64,000 nucleotides of DNA from Methylomicrobium sp051061015. Lineage in GTDB: Bacteria; Pseudomonadota; Gammaproteobacteria; Methylococcales; Methylomonadaceae. Each line of letters starts with the position of its first letter. Position 1 is the stretch's first letter. The notes under the pieces were generated by a model. It saw only the letters and a list, made by a program, of their open reading frames with translations, did not search any database and was not told where the DNA came from. The position numbers and the translations under genes are program-made. Location of the stretch: positions 34,722-98,721 of the forward strand of contig JBPFEG010000046.1 of assembly GCA_051061015.1 (NCBI GenBank), given 5' to 3'. Below are positions 1-8,587 of the stretch, one piece after another.

Positions 1-553
1 CCACATGATTATCCATATCATTCTGATGACGATCGCGGCGCCCGTTTTAGCCAGTCTACTTCAAAAATCGGCCTATTCCGTCACTCCACTTATCAGCATC
101 AGGTCGCTGGCGGCGTCTACCATTCTGCAAATGGCTTTGTTTTTCGCCTGGCATTCGCCGCCCGGTTGGGCAGCGATAGGGCAGGGCAATGACGCGATCA
201 TGCAGGCGACTCTGTTCTTCTCGGCTTTATGGTTTTGGCTCACCGTATTCACTCAGGCCTCCCGGCATCTCTGGCGAACGGTCGCTGCGCTGTTGTTGAC
301 CGGCAAGCTGTTCTGTCTGATTGCAGTGCTGTTGACGTTCGCGCCGCGTGTGCTTCACGGGGCGGTCGCCTCCGGCCTTGCAAGTGCGGATGATCTAGCT
401 GACCAGCAGTTAGCTGGGCTGTTGATGATCAGCGTTTGCCCGCTGACTTATGTGCTGGCAGCCATTGTGCTGATTTCTCGCTGGTTTCATGCGTTGAGTG
501 ATGTCCGGGATGATAGGATGCCTGCGGTGGTAAATTCGGAAAGCAGGTCATGA
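1..553 (+). CDS. CtaG-like cytochrome c oxidase assembly factor, 5' end outside window
   Basis: Hydrophobic protein resembling the C-terminal two thirds of the caa3-type oxidase assembly factor CtaG (COG3336 family). Family-like segments are HIILMTIAAPVLA at the start, an ALFFAWHSPP segment before an ALWFWLTVF helix, and LTFAPRVLH followed later by DQQLAGLLM. CtaG proteins act in the membrane in copper delivery or assembly of cytochrome oxidase. An ATG exists at base 5, but the reading frame is open back to base 1 and the codon before that ATG is His, as expected inside the family's conserved helix, so the gene almost certainly begins upstream. It overlaps the next cytochrome gene by four bases (ATGA) and heads the oxidase operon. 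Family call good; true start not visible. Confidence 0.75.
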   Translation, partial: HMIIHIILMTIAAPVLASLLQKSAYSVTPLISIRSLAASTILQMALFFAWHSPPGWAAIGQGNDAIMQATLFFSALWFWLTVFTQASRHLWRTVAALLLTGKLFCLIAVLLTFAPRVLHGAVASGLASADDLADQQLAGLLMISVCPLTYVLAAIVLISRWFHALSDVRDDRMPAVVNSESRS

Positions 554-1698
554 TCGAGTGGATAACCCGCCGCTGGCGTTTACTTCTGCTTGGGGCACTC
601 GGACTCCTCGCGGGCGGTATTGTATTCGCCCTGCTTGTCGCCTATTCCGGAGTTGTCAATGTGGCGGCGAGCGGGGGGCATCCCGTCTGGCTCGAACGGT
701 TTCTGAAGATGGCCAAGGATCGTTCGGTCATCGTCAACAGCAGGGCTATTGAGCCGCCGGCGCTGGACCTTGCCGAGTTGGTGCCGCTCGGCGCGGGGCA
801 TTTTCAGGGAACCTGCGCCGTTTGCCATGGCACTCCGGGACGGCCGGTCAATCCGGTTTTCAGGCATATGTTGCCCCATCCTCCCGATCTGCAGATCCAT
901 GCCTCTCACTGGAGCCGCGAACAACTGTTCTGGATGGCGCGACATGGCATTCAATTTACCGGCATGCCGGCCTGGAGCGGCGACGGTCGGGATGACGAAG
1001 TATGGGCGGTCGTGGCTTTTCTGGAAGCCCTGCCGTCCATGACGGAGGCGGATTACCGCCGTTATGCCGGCGGTCATAGCGAGACTCGGAACTATACCAC
1101 GCAAGAATTTATCACCCAGGGGCGTCCCAGGCTTGATCTCACCGCATGCGCCCGGTGTCATGACACGGTCGCCGCCGCGCCGACCAGCCCCTATATCCCG
1201 CGCCTTGGCGGCCAGGATGAAGCCTATCTGAAAAGGGCGCTGTACGAATATCGCGACGATTCTCGCCAAAGCGGCTTTATGGAACCGGTCGCCGATGATC
1301 TCGATGATGAACAGATCGAGCGTCTGGCCGCCTATTATGCCTTCTTGCAGCCTTCCCCTTACCAGAGCCTACGGCCTGCTGGTACGGAAATGCGTGAGTT
1401 TGGGCGCCAATTAGCGGAGCAGGGCGACCGGGACCGTAAAATCCCCGCCTGCAACTCATGCCATGGGGCGAAAGGACGGGAAGACTATCCGCGCCTAGCC
1501 GGTCAGTCCGAGCAGTATATCCGCCAGCAACTGCAGGTATGGCGGCGAGGAGGTCGTAAGGAAACGCCACATGGCGCCATGATGTCGGTTGTGGCAAAAC
1601 GTTTGACAGAGCAGCAGGTTTCAGCAGCAGCAGCCTTTTTTGCAAGTCTGCCACCTCCATCCTCCCGCCACGCAGCAAATTCTGCCCTGCGACCATGA
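550..1698 (+). CDS. Membrane-anchored triheme cytochrome c
   Basis: 382-residue c-type cytochrome with three CXXCH haem sites: CAVCH (C89-H93), CARCH (C200-H204) and CNSCH (C301-H305). A single hydrophobic segment at about residues 11-33 should hold it in the membrane with the haem domains in the periplasm. The first domain resembles oxidase-associated monohaem domains; the second and third resemble cytochrome c4-type repeats, each followed by a Gly-Gln and a Tyr (RLGGQDEAYL, RLAGQSEQYI). The start overlaps the upstream CtaG-like stop (ATGA), and the stop overlaps the subunit II start the same way, so translation is probably coupled. Inferred role: electron donor to the oxidase encoded next. 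No exact family name recognised. Confidence 0.85.
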   Translation: MIEWITRRWRLLLLGALGLLAGGIVFALLVAYSGVVNVAASGGHPVWLERFLKMAKDRSVIVNSRAIEPPALDLAELVPLGAGHFQGTCAVCHGTPGRPVNPVFRHMLPHPPDLQIHASHWSREQLFWMARHGIQFTGMPAWSGDGRDDEVWAVVAFLEALPSMTEADYRRYAGGHSETRNYTTQEFITQGRPRLDLTACARCHDTVAAAPTSPYIPRLGGQDEAYLKRALYEYRDDSRQSGFMEPVADDLDDEQIERLAAYYAFLQPSPYQSLRPAGTEMREFGRQLAEQGDRDRKIPACNSCHGAKGREDYPRLAGQSEQYIRQQLQVWRRGGRKETPHGAMMSVVAKRLTEQQVSAAAAFFASLPPPSSRHAANSALRP

Positions 1699-2687
1699 AA
1701 AAGGCCAGACCTCGCTTTTCGGTAGTGTTTCTGACAGTGGCCCTGCTGGCAATAATCGGCTGCGACGGGGAACAATCCGCCTTCGCGGGCGTTGGGACGG
1801 TTTCGTCACGGATTGCGCAACTGTTCTGGATCATGTTCACTGCCGCCACATTGATAACGATTCTTATATGCCTGTTGCTCTACGTCTCAATCACCGGCCC
1901 TGCCAACTGGAGGAACAGGCTTAGCAGTGAGCAAGCCGTGGTATGGGGCGGCGTCCTATTCCCTGTCGTTACCTTGAGCGCCCTACTGGCTTACGGTTTT
2001 TCAATATTGAAAGCCGGGGAAAGCCTGGTTCAGGCCGAAGACCCGATTCATATCTCCGTAGTGGGAGAACAATGGTGGTGGCGGGTGATTTATCGGCACG
2101 ACGATGGCCTGACGACAGAGAGCGCGAATGAGCTGCGGATCCCTGTAGGCCGCCCGATTGAAATCGAGCTGTCGACAGCGGATGTGATACACAGCTTCTG
2201 GCTGCCGGCCTACGCAGGGAAAGTGGATATGATCCCTGGCCGCATCAACAAGCTGCACTTGATGGCTGACAAACCGGGCATCGTACGCGGACAATGCGCG
2301 GAGTACTGCGGGGGCGCCCATGCTTTGATGGCTTTTTATGCAGTCGCGATGGCGCCTGCCGACTATGACGTCTGGCTCGCCAAAGAAAGGGCGGACGTGA
2401 AATCCGCGTCAAAAAAAGAGGGCGAAGGGCTGTTTTTAGCCAGCGGATGCGGGGGCTGCCATACCGTTCGCGGCACCAGCGCCGACGGTAAGGCAGGGCC
2501 GGATCTGACCCACGTCGGTGGTCGGCTTTCGCTCGGCGCCGGGATTCTGCCCAAGACGCCGGAAAGTTTTGCTCACTGGATTGGCCGGCACCAAAAGCTT
2601 AAACCGGAAAATCTGATGCTGCCGTTCGACTTCTTTTCGGATAAGGAGCTCCAGGCCTTAGCCGCTTATTTGAACGGCTTGGAGTAG
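1695..2687 (+). CDS. coxB: Cytochrome c oxidase subunit II with fused cytochrome c (caa3 type)
   Basis: 330 residues. A lipoprotein-type signal ends at Cys23 (LAIIGC), followed by two membrane helices at about 40-65 and 83-103. The CuA domain carries the expected ligands: His166 (VIHSF), then Cys201, Cys205, His209 and Met212 in GQCAEYCGGAHALM. The aromatic electron-entry stretch EQWWWR lies at about 125. A C-terminal monohaem cytochrome c domain has CGGCH at 252-256, which is the arrangement of caa3 oxidases that take electrons directly from a cytochrome c domain. It overlaps the triheme cytochrome by four bases and lies about 100 bases before the catalytic subunit. All metal ligands are intact, so it should be functional. 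Confidence 0.93.
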   Translation: MKKARPRFSVVFLTVALLAIIGCDGEQSAFAGVGTVSSRIAQLFWIMFTAATLITILICLLLYVSITGPANWRNRLSSEQAVVWGGVLFPVVTLSALLAYGFSILKAGESLVQAEDPIHISVVGEQWWWRVIYRHDDGLTTESANELRIPVGRPIEIELSTADVIHSFWLPAYAGKVDMIPGRINKLHLMADKPGIVRGQCAEYCGGAHALMAFYAVAMAPADYDVWLAKERADVKSASKKEGEGLFLASGCGGCHTVRGTSADGKAGPDLTHVGGRLSLGAGILPKTPESFAHWIGRHQKLKPENLMLPFDFFSDKELQALAAYLNGLE

Positions 2688-2692
2688 TTGTT

Positions 2693-2788
2693 ATGTCTGA
2701 TGTTAACGAATTCAGCCTGATTGGCTATGGTGGATATTTTTTTCAATCAGCGTGCGCTGATTTCGGTGATTTCCATGAGGGGGAGTAA
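2693..2788 (+). CDS. Possible 31-residue ORF between coxB and coxA
   Basis: A 31-codon frame starts with ATG at 2693 and stops at 2788, and its TAA abuts the GTG start of the subunit I/III gene. A GGAG lies about eight bases before its ATG. The gap between the oxidase genes is thus fully filled by one short frame whose 3' end supplies the GGGGGAG ribosome site of the next gene, as in translational coupling. The peptide contains YGGYFFQSACADF and ends acidic; no family is recognised. It could be a small accessory subunit, a coupling leader, or chance. Nothing but position and ribosome site supports it. Confidence 0.3.
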   Translation: MSDVNEFSLIGYGGYFFQSACADFGDFHEGE

Positions 2789-5335
2789 GTGATAAATCCC
2801 ACTGAAGAAGAAGCTTCATTGCCGAACAGCCTGCCGCGTCCACCCGGTGAAAAAGAGCAGCTGCTGCAGATCTGGGAAACTCCAGGCGGATGGCGGTGGA
2901 TAACGGCAGTCAATAACACGGTCGTAGGGCTACTTTATCTGGGTGCAGCCTTCGCCTTTTTCGTGCTCGCCGGCCTGTTAGCGCTGGTAATACGCACGCA
3001 GCTGGCCGTTCCCGAGAACGATCTGGTCAGCCAGGACCTCTACAATCAGATTTTTACTGTGCACGGCACCACGATGATGTTTCTGTTCGCGGTGCCGGCG
3101 ATGGAGGCGCTGGGGGTATTGCTGCTCCCACAAATGCTGGCGGCCCGCGATTTGCCGTTTCCACGCCTGAGCGCCTTTGCGGTCTGGGCCTATATCATCG
3201 GCGGCTCGGTGTTCTTCTCGACGGTGTTTTACGGCCTGGCGCCCAAAGGCGGCTGGTTCATGTACCCGCCGTTGACGCTGACCGCCTATTCGCCCGGCGA
3301 CAATGCCGATTTCTGGCTGCTGGGTATCGGTTTTATCGAAATCTCAGCGATCGCCGGTGCGATCGAGATTATTGTCGGAATTTTGAGGACCCGTCCGCCC
3401 GGCATGTCGCTGGATAAACTGCCCATTTTCGGCTGGTCGATGCTGGTCTTCGCCGGGATGATTGTGCTGGCGTTCCCGGCGGTGATTCTCGCGACCATGT
3501 ACCTGGAAATCGAACGGTCTTTCGGCTGGCCTTTTTTTACCGCTGCCCAGGGCGGCGACCCGCTGCTGTGGCAGCATTTGTTCTGGTTTTTCGGTCATCC
3601 GGAAGTGTACATTATCTTCCTGCCGGCGGCGGGTCTGGTTTCGATGATTGTGCCGACCATGGCGCGCACTCCGCTCGTCGGGTATAAATTTATCGTCGTG
3701 GCTCTGATTGCGACCGGTTTTTTCAGTTTCGGACTGTGGGTGCATCACATGTTTGCTACCGGCATCCCATCGCTCAGCATGGCCTTCTTTTCGGCGGCGA
3801 GCATGGCGGTTGCGGTGCCTTCCGGGATCCAGATTTTTTCCTGGATCGCCACCATCGCCTCGGCCAAGGAGCGGTTCCGGCTGACGACGCCGTCTCTGTT
3901 CGTGCTGGGGATGCTGTTTAATTTCACGATCGGTGGGCTCACCGGAGTAATGGTGGCGATGGTGCCGTTCGACTGGCAGGCGCATGACACCTATTTCATC
4001 GTCGCCCATCTACATTATGTGTTGATTGGCGGCATGGTGTTCCCGCTGTTCGCCACCTTTTATTATTGGGCGCCGATGGTCGGCACGCGCAGGCTGTCCG
4101 AGCGGCTGGGAAAATGGTGTTTCTGGCTGATCTTTATCGGCTTCAATGTCTCCTTTATGCCCATGCACGTTTCCGGACTGCTGGGTATGCCCCGCCGCAT
4201 ATGGACCTACTCGGAGGCGTCTGGATGGGGGCCATATAATCTAGTATCGACGATAGGTGCTTATCTGATCGGCGCCGGGGTACTGGTTTTCATCATCGAC
4301 CTGATCCGTAATTTTCGCGTGGGACAAGGCGGCGAAGCCAATCCATGGCAGGCCGGAACCCTGGAATGGCTCCCGACCGATCTTTATTCCACCCGCTCGA
4401 TCCCGTACGTGACCAGCCGGGAGCCGTTATGGACACAGCCCAACCTGTCCGAAGAGGTCGACTCAGGGCAGCATTATCTCCCGAATGCGCCGACAGGTGC
4501 ACGCGAAACCATCGTCACCTCGGTGATCGAGGCCAGGCCGCAATATGTGATCCAGATGCCGGGCAACGGCTGGGGACATGTGCTCGCGGCAGTGTTTACC
4601 GCGTCCTGTTTTCTCTTGCTGACCATTAAGGTGGTCGCGCCGGCAATGGTTTGCGCGGTGCTGGCGGTCGTGTGCTGCCTGGTGTGGGTATGGGAGCTCG
4701 ACAAAGGGCCCGGCAACGGGCCGGTGGCCATTGGCGGGGGCATTCATCTTCCCGTTTATATCAACGGTCCGACAGGGCATGGATGGTGGGCCATGGTGAT
4801 TCTGATGCTCGTCGCGGGTTCGCTGTATTTAACCTATCTGTTTTCCTATCTTTATCTCTGGACGGTATCGCCCCAGGTTTGGCCTTCCGATGCACAAAGC
4901 CTGCCCGGACTGGAATGGCCGGCTGTGATCGCTCTGTTGCTGGTAATCAGCGCGGTTTTTTTTAGGGTCGCGGAATGGACCTTGGCGGAACCTGGGCGCC
5001 GGCATGCGAGGACGCCGTTATTTATACTGCTCGGCGCGCTGTCGAGCGTGACAGCCGTAGGGCTGGAGATCTGGTGCCACTGGCAGGCAGGGCTGAAGCC
5101 TGCAGCATCGAGCTATGGGGCGATGGTCTACATGGAGAGTATTTTAACCGGCGAGCTCATGTTTGCGGTGCTGATCATGTCATTGTTTGTGGTTGCCCGG
5201 CACTTTACCGGCAAGCTGGACCGTGTGCGTTCGGCGACGCTGGAAAATACCAACCTGTTGGCTTACTACACAGTGGTGCAAGGCTTGGTCGGGCTCCTGT
5301 TAATTCATGGCTTCCCGAGAATGATCTTATTATGA
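2789..5335 (+). CDS. Cytochrome c oxidase subunit I-III fusion
   Basis: 848 residues. The first ~510 are a haem-copper oxidase subunit I: His92 in VHGTTMMF is the low-spin haem ligand, and WFFGHPEVYI has CuB His270, the D-channel Glu272 and the cross-linking Tyr274, typical of A1-type enzymes. VHHMFATG and VAHLHYVLIGG carry the further CuB and haem ligands. After a hydrophilic linker (about 510-600) the C-terminal part is subunit III-like (GHGWWAMVILML, SLYLTYLFSYLYL, FRVAEWTLAEP). I-III fusions are known in several bacterial aa3/caa3 oxidases. The start is GTG, preceded by GGGGGAG. Reaction: reduction of O2 to water with proton pumping. With subunit II it forms the oxidase core. Confidence 0.94.
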   Translation: MINPTEEEASLPNSLPRPPGEKEQLLQIWETPGGWRWITAVNNTVVGLLYLGAAFAFFVLAGLLALVIRTQLAVPENDLVSQDLYNQIFTVHGTTMMFLFAVPAMEALGVLLLPQMLAARDLPFPRLSAFAVWAYIIGGSVFFSTVFYGLAPKGGWFMYPPLTLTAYSPGDNADFWLLGIGFIEISAIAGAIEIIVGILRTRPPGMSLDKLPIFGWSMLVFAGMIVLAFPAVILATMYLEIERSFGWPFFTAAQGGDPLLWQHLFWFFGHPEVYIIFLPAAGLVSMIVPTMARTPLVGYKFIVVALIATGFFSFGLWVHHMFATGIPSLSMAFFSAASMAVAVPSGIQIFSWIATIASAKERFRLTTPSLFVLGMLFNFTIGGLTGVMVAMVPFDWQAHDTYFIVAHLHYVLIGGMVFPLFATFYYWAPMVGTRRLSERLGKWCFWLIFIGFNVSFMPMHVSGLLGMPRRIWTYSEASGWGPYNLVSTIGAYLIGAGVLVFIIDLIRNFRVGQGGEANPWQAGTLEWLPTDLYSTRSIPYVTSREPLWTQPNLSEEVDSGQHYLPNAPTGARETIVTSVIEARPQYVIQMPGNGWGHVLAAVFTASCFLLLTIKVVAPAMVCAVLAVVCCLVWVWELDKGPGNGPVAIGGGIHLPVYINGPTGHGWWAMVILMLVAGSLYLTYLFSYLYLWTVSPQVWPSDAQSLPGLEWPAVIALLLVISAVFFRVAEWTLAEPGRRHARTPLFILLGALSSVTAVGLEIWCHWQAGLKPAASSYGAMVYMESILTGELMFAVLIMSLFVVARHFTGKLDRVRSATLENTNLLAYYTVVQGLVGLLLIHGFPRMILL

Positions 5336-5718
5336 CGGCACCGAAATCTCCCTTTCCCGAAAAATCAGTCGGCACCGTCGTGATCGCCCTGACTGGCCCT
5401 TCAATTATCTGGGCGCTGCATTTCGGTCTTGTGTACGGGATACAGCCGGTATTCTGTGTTGTGCTTGGGGGAGACCTCGCCGGCTTTTGGGCGCAAATGG
5501 CCGTTCTAGGGATAACTGTTGCGGCGCTGCTGGCGTTGCTGTTGCTAATCTTCAAGCCCGATGTGGTGCTGCGGCTGGAGAGGGAAGGCGCTGCGAGGAC
5601 AAGCGCTGGATCATTTCTGACTCGTGTAATGCAGCTGTTAGCGTTGTTATCTGTTTTTGGGGTTTTATTGGGGGGTAGCGCGGCCCTGTTTTTGCCGGCC
5701 TGCGCGGCGATTGTATAA
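5332..5718 (+). CDS. Small membrane protein at the end of the oxidase operon
   Basis: 128 residues starting at an ATG that overlaps the subunit I-III stop (ATGA). An in-frame upstream start at 4975 would overlap the oxidase gene for 360 bases and is rejected. Three hydrophobic segments are visible, near 17-38, 47-71 and 100-125 (for example IIWALHFGLVYGIQP and AALLALLLLIFKP). No family recognised; it may be a small subunit or assembly partner of the oxidase, judged only from tight coupling. The 224 bases after it separate it from the convergent ftfL, with no convincing terminator seen. Confidence 0.65.
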   Translation: MTAPKSPFPEKSVGTVVIALTGPSIIWALHFGLVYGIQPVFCVVLGGDLAGFWAQMAVLGITVAALLALLLLIFKPDVVLRLEREGAARTSAGSFLTRVMQLLALLSVFGVLLGGSAALFLPACAAIV

Positions 5719-5942
5719 ATCGAGTTTCCGGATCCGAGGCTTTGCCGGACAAGTTTTACTTTATCGGAGTTAGCGGTATCGAGGTAGCCGGAGGTTGTCA
5801 TCCGGCAGCCCCGAGAGGTGATGTTGTCGCCGGAAATGGGCCCAACAGCTCGCCATATTCTGCGATTAACAATATCAAACCGGTATAAGATTATCGGGGT
5901 TCGAATTCCTCGATTCCGCTACCGTTCATAAAAGCATTCTGA

Positions 5943-7616
5943 TCAAAACAAGCCGCTGATTCGCCCGTTCTCGTCGATATCGATTTTTTCGGCCGCCGGT
6001 ACTTTTGGAAGCCCCGGCATCGTCATGATGTCGCCTGCGATCGCGACAATAAAGCCCGCCCCGTTGGCCAATCTTACTTCTCTGATTTCGACCGTGTGCC
6101 CGGACGGTGCGCCTTTGACCGAGGCATCAGTCGAGAACGACATCTGCGTCTTTGCCATGCAGATCGGGAAATGACCGTATTCGGCATTCCAGGCCGCAAG
6201 CTGGGCTTTCACTTTCGCGTTCGCGGTCACGTTTGCTGCGCCATACAGCTTGGTCGCGATCGTCTCGATCTTTTCCCAGAGGCTCAGATGATCGTCGTAG
6301 ACGAAGCGGCAGCCGTCGTGATGATGGTCGGCGGTTTCGGCGACCGCATGTGCGAGCTGCTCGGCGCCTTTGCCGCCTTCGGCCCAGTGTTTCGAGACGA
6401 TGCAGACCGCGCCGAGTGTCCGGCACTTATCCTGCAACAAGGCCAGTTCCGCCTCGGTGTCGAAAGTGAAATGGTTCACGCAGACGATGCACGGCAGGCC
6501 GTAATGTTCGGTAATGTTCCGGTAATGCCGCTCCAGGTTTGCGAAGCCTTTATCGAGCGCTTCCAGGTTTTCCAGGTTCAGATTTTCCTTCACGATCCCG
6601 CCGTGGAATTTCAGCGCCCGGACTGTTGCAACCAGCACCGCGGCCGACGGCTTCAAGCCGGCCATTCGACACTTAATGTCGACGAATTTCTCCGCGCCGA
6701 GGTCTGCGCCGAATCCCGCTTCGGTGATTACATAATCGGCCAGCTTCAACGCGGTCTTGGTTGCGGTGACCGTGTTGCAGCCATGCGCGATGTTCGCGAA
6801 CGGGCCGCCATGAATGATCGCGATATTGTTTTCGAGCGTCTGGACCAGATTCGGCTTGATCGCATCCTTCAATAAGGCGGCCATCGCGCCGTGCGCATTC
6901 AAATCGCGCGCGTAGACCGGCGTCTTGTTGTCGGTCTTGTAGCCGATCACGATCCGGCCGAGGCGTTCTTTCAAATCGGCGCGGCTGGTCGCAAGGCACA
7001 GGATCGCCATCACTTCGGAGGCGACCACGATGTCGTAACCGTCCTCGCGCAGATACCCGTTTGCGGGGCCGCCCATGCCGATCACGATATGGCGCAGCGC
7101 GCGGTCGTTCATGTCGACCACACGCTTCCATTGGATCCGGCGCGGGTCGATGCCGAGCGCATTGCCGTGGTTGATATGGTTGTCGATCAACGCCGAGAGC
7201 AGGTTATGCGCGACGCCGATTGCATGAAAGTCGCCGGTGAAGTGCAGATTGATGTCTTCCATCGGCACGACCTGCGCATGGCCGCCGCCAGCGGCACCGC
7301 CTTTAACGCCGAAGCAGGGGCCGAGCGAAGGCTCGCGCAGGCACATGATCGTTTTCTTGCCGATCCGGTTCATCGCATCGCCGAGGCCGACCGACGTGGT
7401 TGTCTTGCCTTCGCCTGCAGGCGTCGGGCTGATCGCAGTAACCAGAATCAGTTTCCCGTCCGGCTTTTCGCCGAGAATGTTCACATAATCCAGCGACAAT
7501 TTGGCCTTATAATGGCCGTAGGGATCGAGATGTTCGGCGTCGATGCCGAATTGGTCTTTTGCCAGGCCGATAATCGGCTTCATCTTCGCTTGTTGGGCGA
7601 TTTCTATGTCGGACAT
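5943..7616 (-). CDS. ftfL: Formate-tetrahydrofolate ligase
   Basis: 557 residues, the normal length for formyltetrahydrofolate synthetase. It joins formate to tetrahydrofolate with ATP, bringing C1 units into the serine cycle. Family signatures: P-loop TPAGEGKTTT at about 65-74, LREPSLGPCFGVKGGAAGGG, and EAGFGADLGAEKF. Cytosolic. It is the last gene of the minus-strand serine-cycle run, separated from glyA by a toxin-antitoxin pair, so it probably has its own promoter or reads from the TA unit. In methylotrophs this gene is called ftfL; in other bacteria the same enzyme is Fhs. Identification is secure. Confidence 0.96.
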   Translation of the reverse strand: MSDIEIAQQAKMKPIIGLAKDQFGIDAEHLDPYGHYKAKLSLDYVNILGEKPDGKLILVTAISPTPAGEGKTTTSVGLGDAMNRIGKKTIMCLREPSLGPCFGVKGGAAGGGHAQVVPMEDINLHFTGDFHAIGVAHNLLSALIDNHINHGNALGIDPRRIQWKRVVDMNDRALRHIVIGMGGPANGYLREDGYDIVVASEVMAILCLATSRADLKERLGRIVIGYKTDNKTPVYARDLNAHGAMAALLKDAIKPNLVQTLENNIAIIHGGPFANIAHGCNTVTATKTALKLADYVITEAGFGADLGAEKFVDIKCRMAGLKPSAAVLVATVRALKFHGGIVKENLNLENLEALDKGFANLERHYRNITEHYGLPCIVCVNHFTFDTEAELALLQDKCRTLGAVCIVSKHWAEGGKGAEQLAHAVAETADHHHDGCRFVYDDHLSLWEKIETIATKLYGAANVTANAKVKAQLAAWNAEYGHFPICMAKTQMSFSTDASVKGAPSGHTVEIREVRLANGAGFIVAIAGDIMTMPGLPKVPAAEKIDIDENGRISGLF

Positions 7617-7677
7617 GGTGGTTTTTTCCTAAGATAAAAGAAAATTTATACTGGAAAGCAGCGTGATTCGATCAGCG

Positions 7678-8076
7678 CTACTTTGCCTGAATCAAAGAGC
7701 CGTCGAGCTCGTGATAAGCGGAAAATGCCGTGTCAAAACTCAAAAGGGATGCGTTATGATGGAGCGCCGTGGCAATGATGCTGCGATCTTGCGGGTCTTT
7801 ATGATGTTCAGACAGTTCAACCGCTCGAATGGCGATAGGAGCCGTTACCGGTATGATTTGGATGCCGGTGCTGTGTTCGACTTCCTGAAACCATTGTTCG
7901 AAGGGCATGCCTAACTCGATACGCTGGTGGCGAACCAGCCAGCACATTTCGAAACAGGATATGGCCGATATCGCTACTTCCTCCGTTTCTTCGATCAAAT
8001 CGATGATGTCGGGCGATAATTTTCCGGGAATTTGATTGATCCACCAGTGCCAGATGTGGGTATCCAGCACGATCAT
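7678..8076 (-). CDS. PIN-domain toxin, VapC-like
   Basis: 132 residues with the PIN ribonuclease pattern: MIVLDTHIWHWW at the N-terminus (first acidic residue Asp5), a central acidic ISCFEMCWL, and C-terminal DPQDRSIIATAL followed by LLSFDTAF. In VapC-type toxins these acidic residues bind Mg2+ and cut RNA. The start overlaps the antitoxin stop by four bases (ATGA), the standard toxin-antitoxin arrangement. It lies 61 bases upstream of ftfL, inside the serine-cycle cluster. Toxicity is inferred from family and context; the target RNA is unknown. Confidence 0.85.
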   Translation of the reverse strand: MIVLDTHIWHWWINQIPGKLSPDIIDLIEETEEVAISAISCFEMCWLVRHQRIELGMPFEQWFQEVEHSTGIQIIPVTAPIAIRAVELSEHHKDPQDRSIIATALHHNASLLSFDTAFSAYHELDGSLIQAK

Positions 8077-8303
8077 TCGCCATGGCCCCAGTCTTCGGAT
8101 GGTACAGAAGACATTATATCTCCCAGTTCCTTAACCCTGCCAGCCATGTTTTTTGGAGGAGAGCGGCGTTTTATTCCGGGCTTTGGCTCGCTATCATCGA
8201 GCGTGATAACTAAAACTTCAATCCGCTGATTGACGAACGAAGGCGGCAGATCAATGACAAGGCGCGGTTCGTCGAGAACTTGGATAGTGCGTTGTATTTG
8301 CAT
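8073..8303 (-). CDS. Antitoxin partner of the PIN toxin
   Basis: 76 residues. It begins MQIQRTIQVLDEPRLVIDLP, like small antitoxins with a beta-rich N-terminus, then RIEVLVITLDD and a charged C-terminus (SVPSEDWGHGE) that would wrap the toxin. It precedes the PIN toxin and overlaps it by four bases. Such antitoxins usually neutralise the toxin and repress their own promoter, which would lie in the AT-rich 284 bases between 8304 and glyA. The exact antitoxin family cannot be named from sequence reading alone. Confidence 0.75.
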   Translation of the reverse strand: MQIQRTIQVLDEPRLVIDLPPSFVNQRIEVLVITLDDSEPKPGIKRRSPPKNMAGRVKELGDIMSSVPSEDWGHGE

Positions 8304-8557
8304 AACTGTTCGATGGTTATGTGCGTAATATTTTACAATTCATTCAGGTTAAGGCATGGGCATGGAGTCCAACACAGTTGTATTAAGCTTCATTTTATTC
8401 AATTTAACCAGCTATTGTTGTGTTCTCAGAATGCCCTTTTTTGAGTATATTGTTGTTTCCGCTTATCGGATGATAATTGTGAATAAGCCCAAAGCCTGAT
8501 CTATTCAAATTCCCTAATGAATATCGCAAATTTTGAGCTTTTTATTCGTTCGTAATA

Positions 8558-8580
8558 TAGGATACGCGATGCGTATCCTA
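8558..8580. repeat. Perfect inverted repeat beside glyA, REP-like
   Basis: TAGGATACGC and its exact complement GCGTATCCTA are separated by GAT, seven bases beyond the glyA stop. There is no T tract on the glyA side, so it is not a classic terminator. A similar palindrome (GTACGCA-T-TGCGTAC, also preceded by TAGG) occurs at 44560 between nirH and nirJ, suggesting a dispersed repetitive palindrome family. It could stabilise mRNA 3' ends. Confidence 0.5.
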
Positions 8581-8587
8581 CCCATTA

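Noticed and set aside
4975..5331. Longer form of the small oxidase-operon membrane protein
   Set aside because: It would overlap the subunit III coding region by 360 bases; the ATGA overlap start at 5332 is the natural one.
6096..6875. 259-codon plus-strand frame opposite ftfL
   Set aside because: Antisense shadow of a strongly conserved gene; the translation has no family character.
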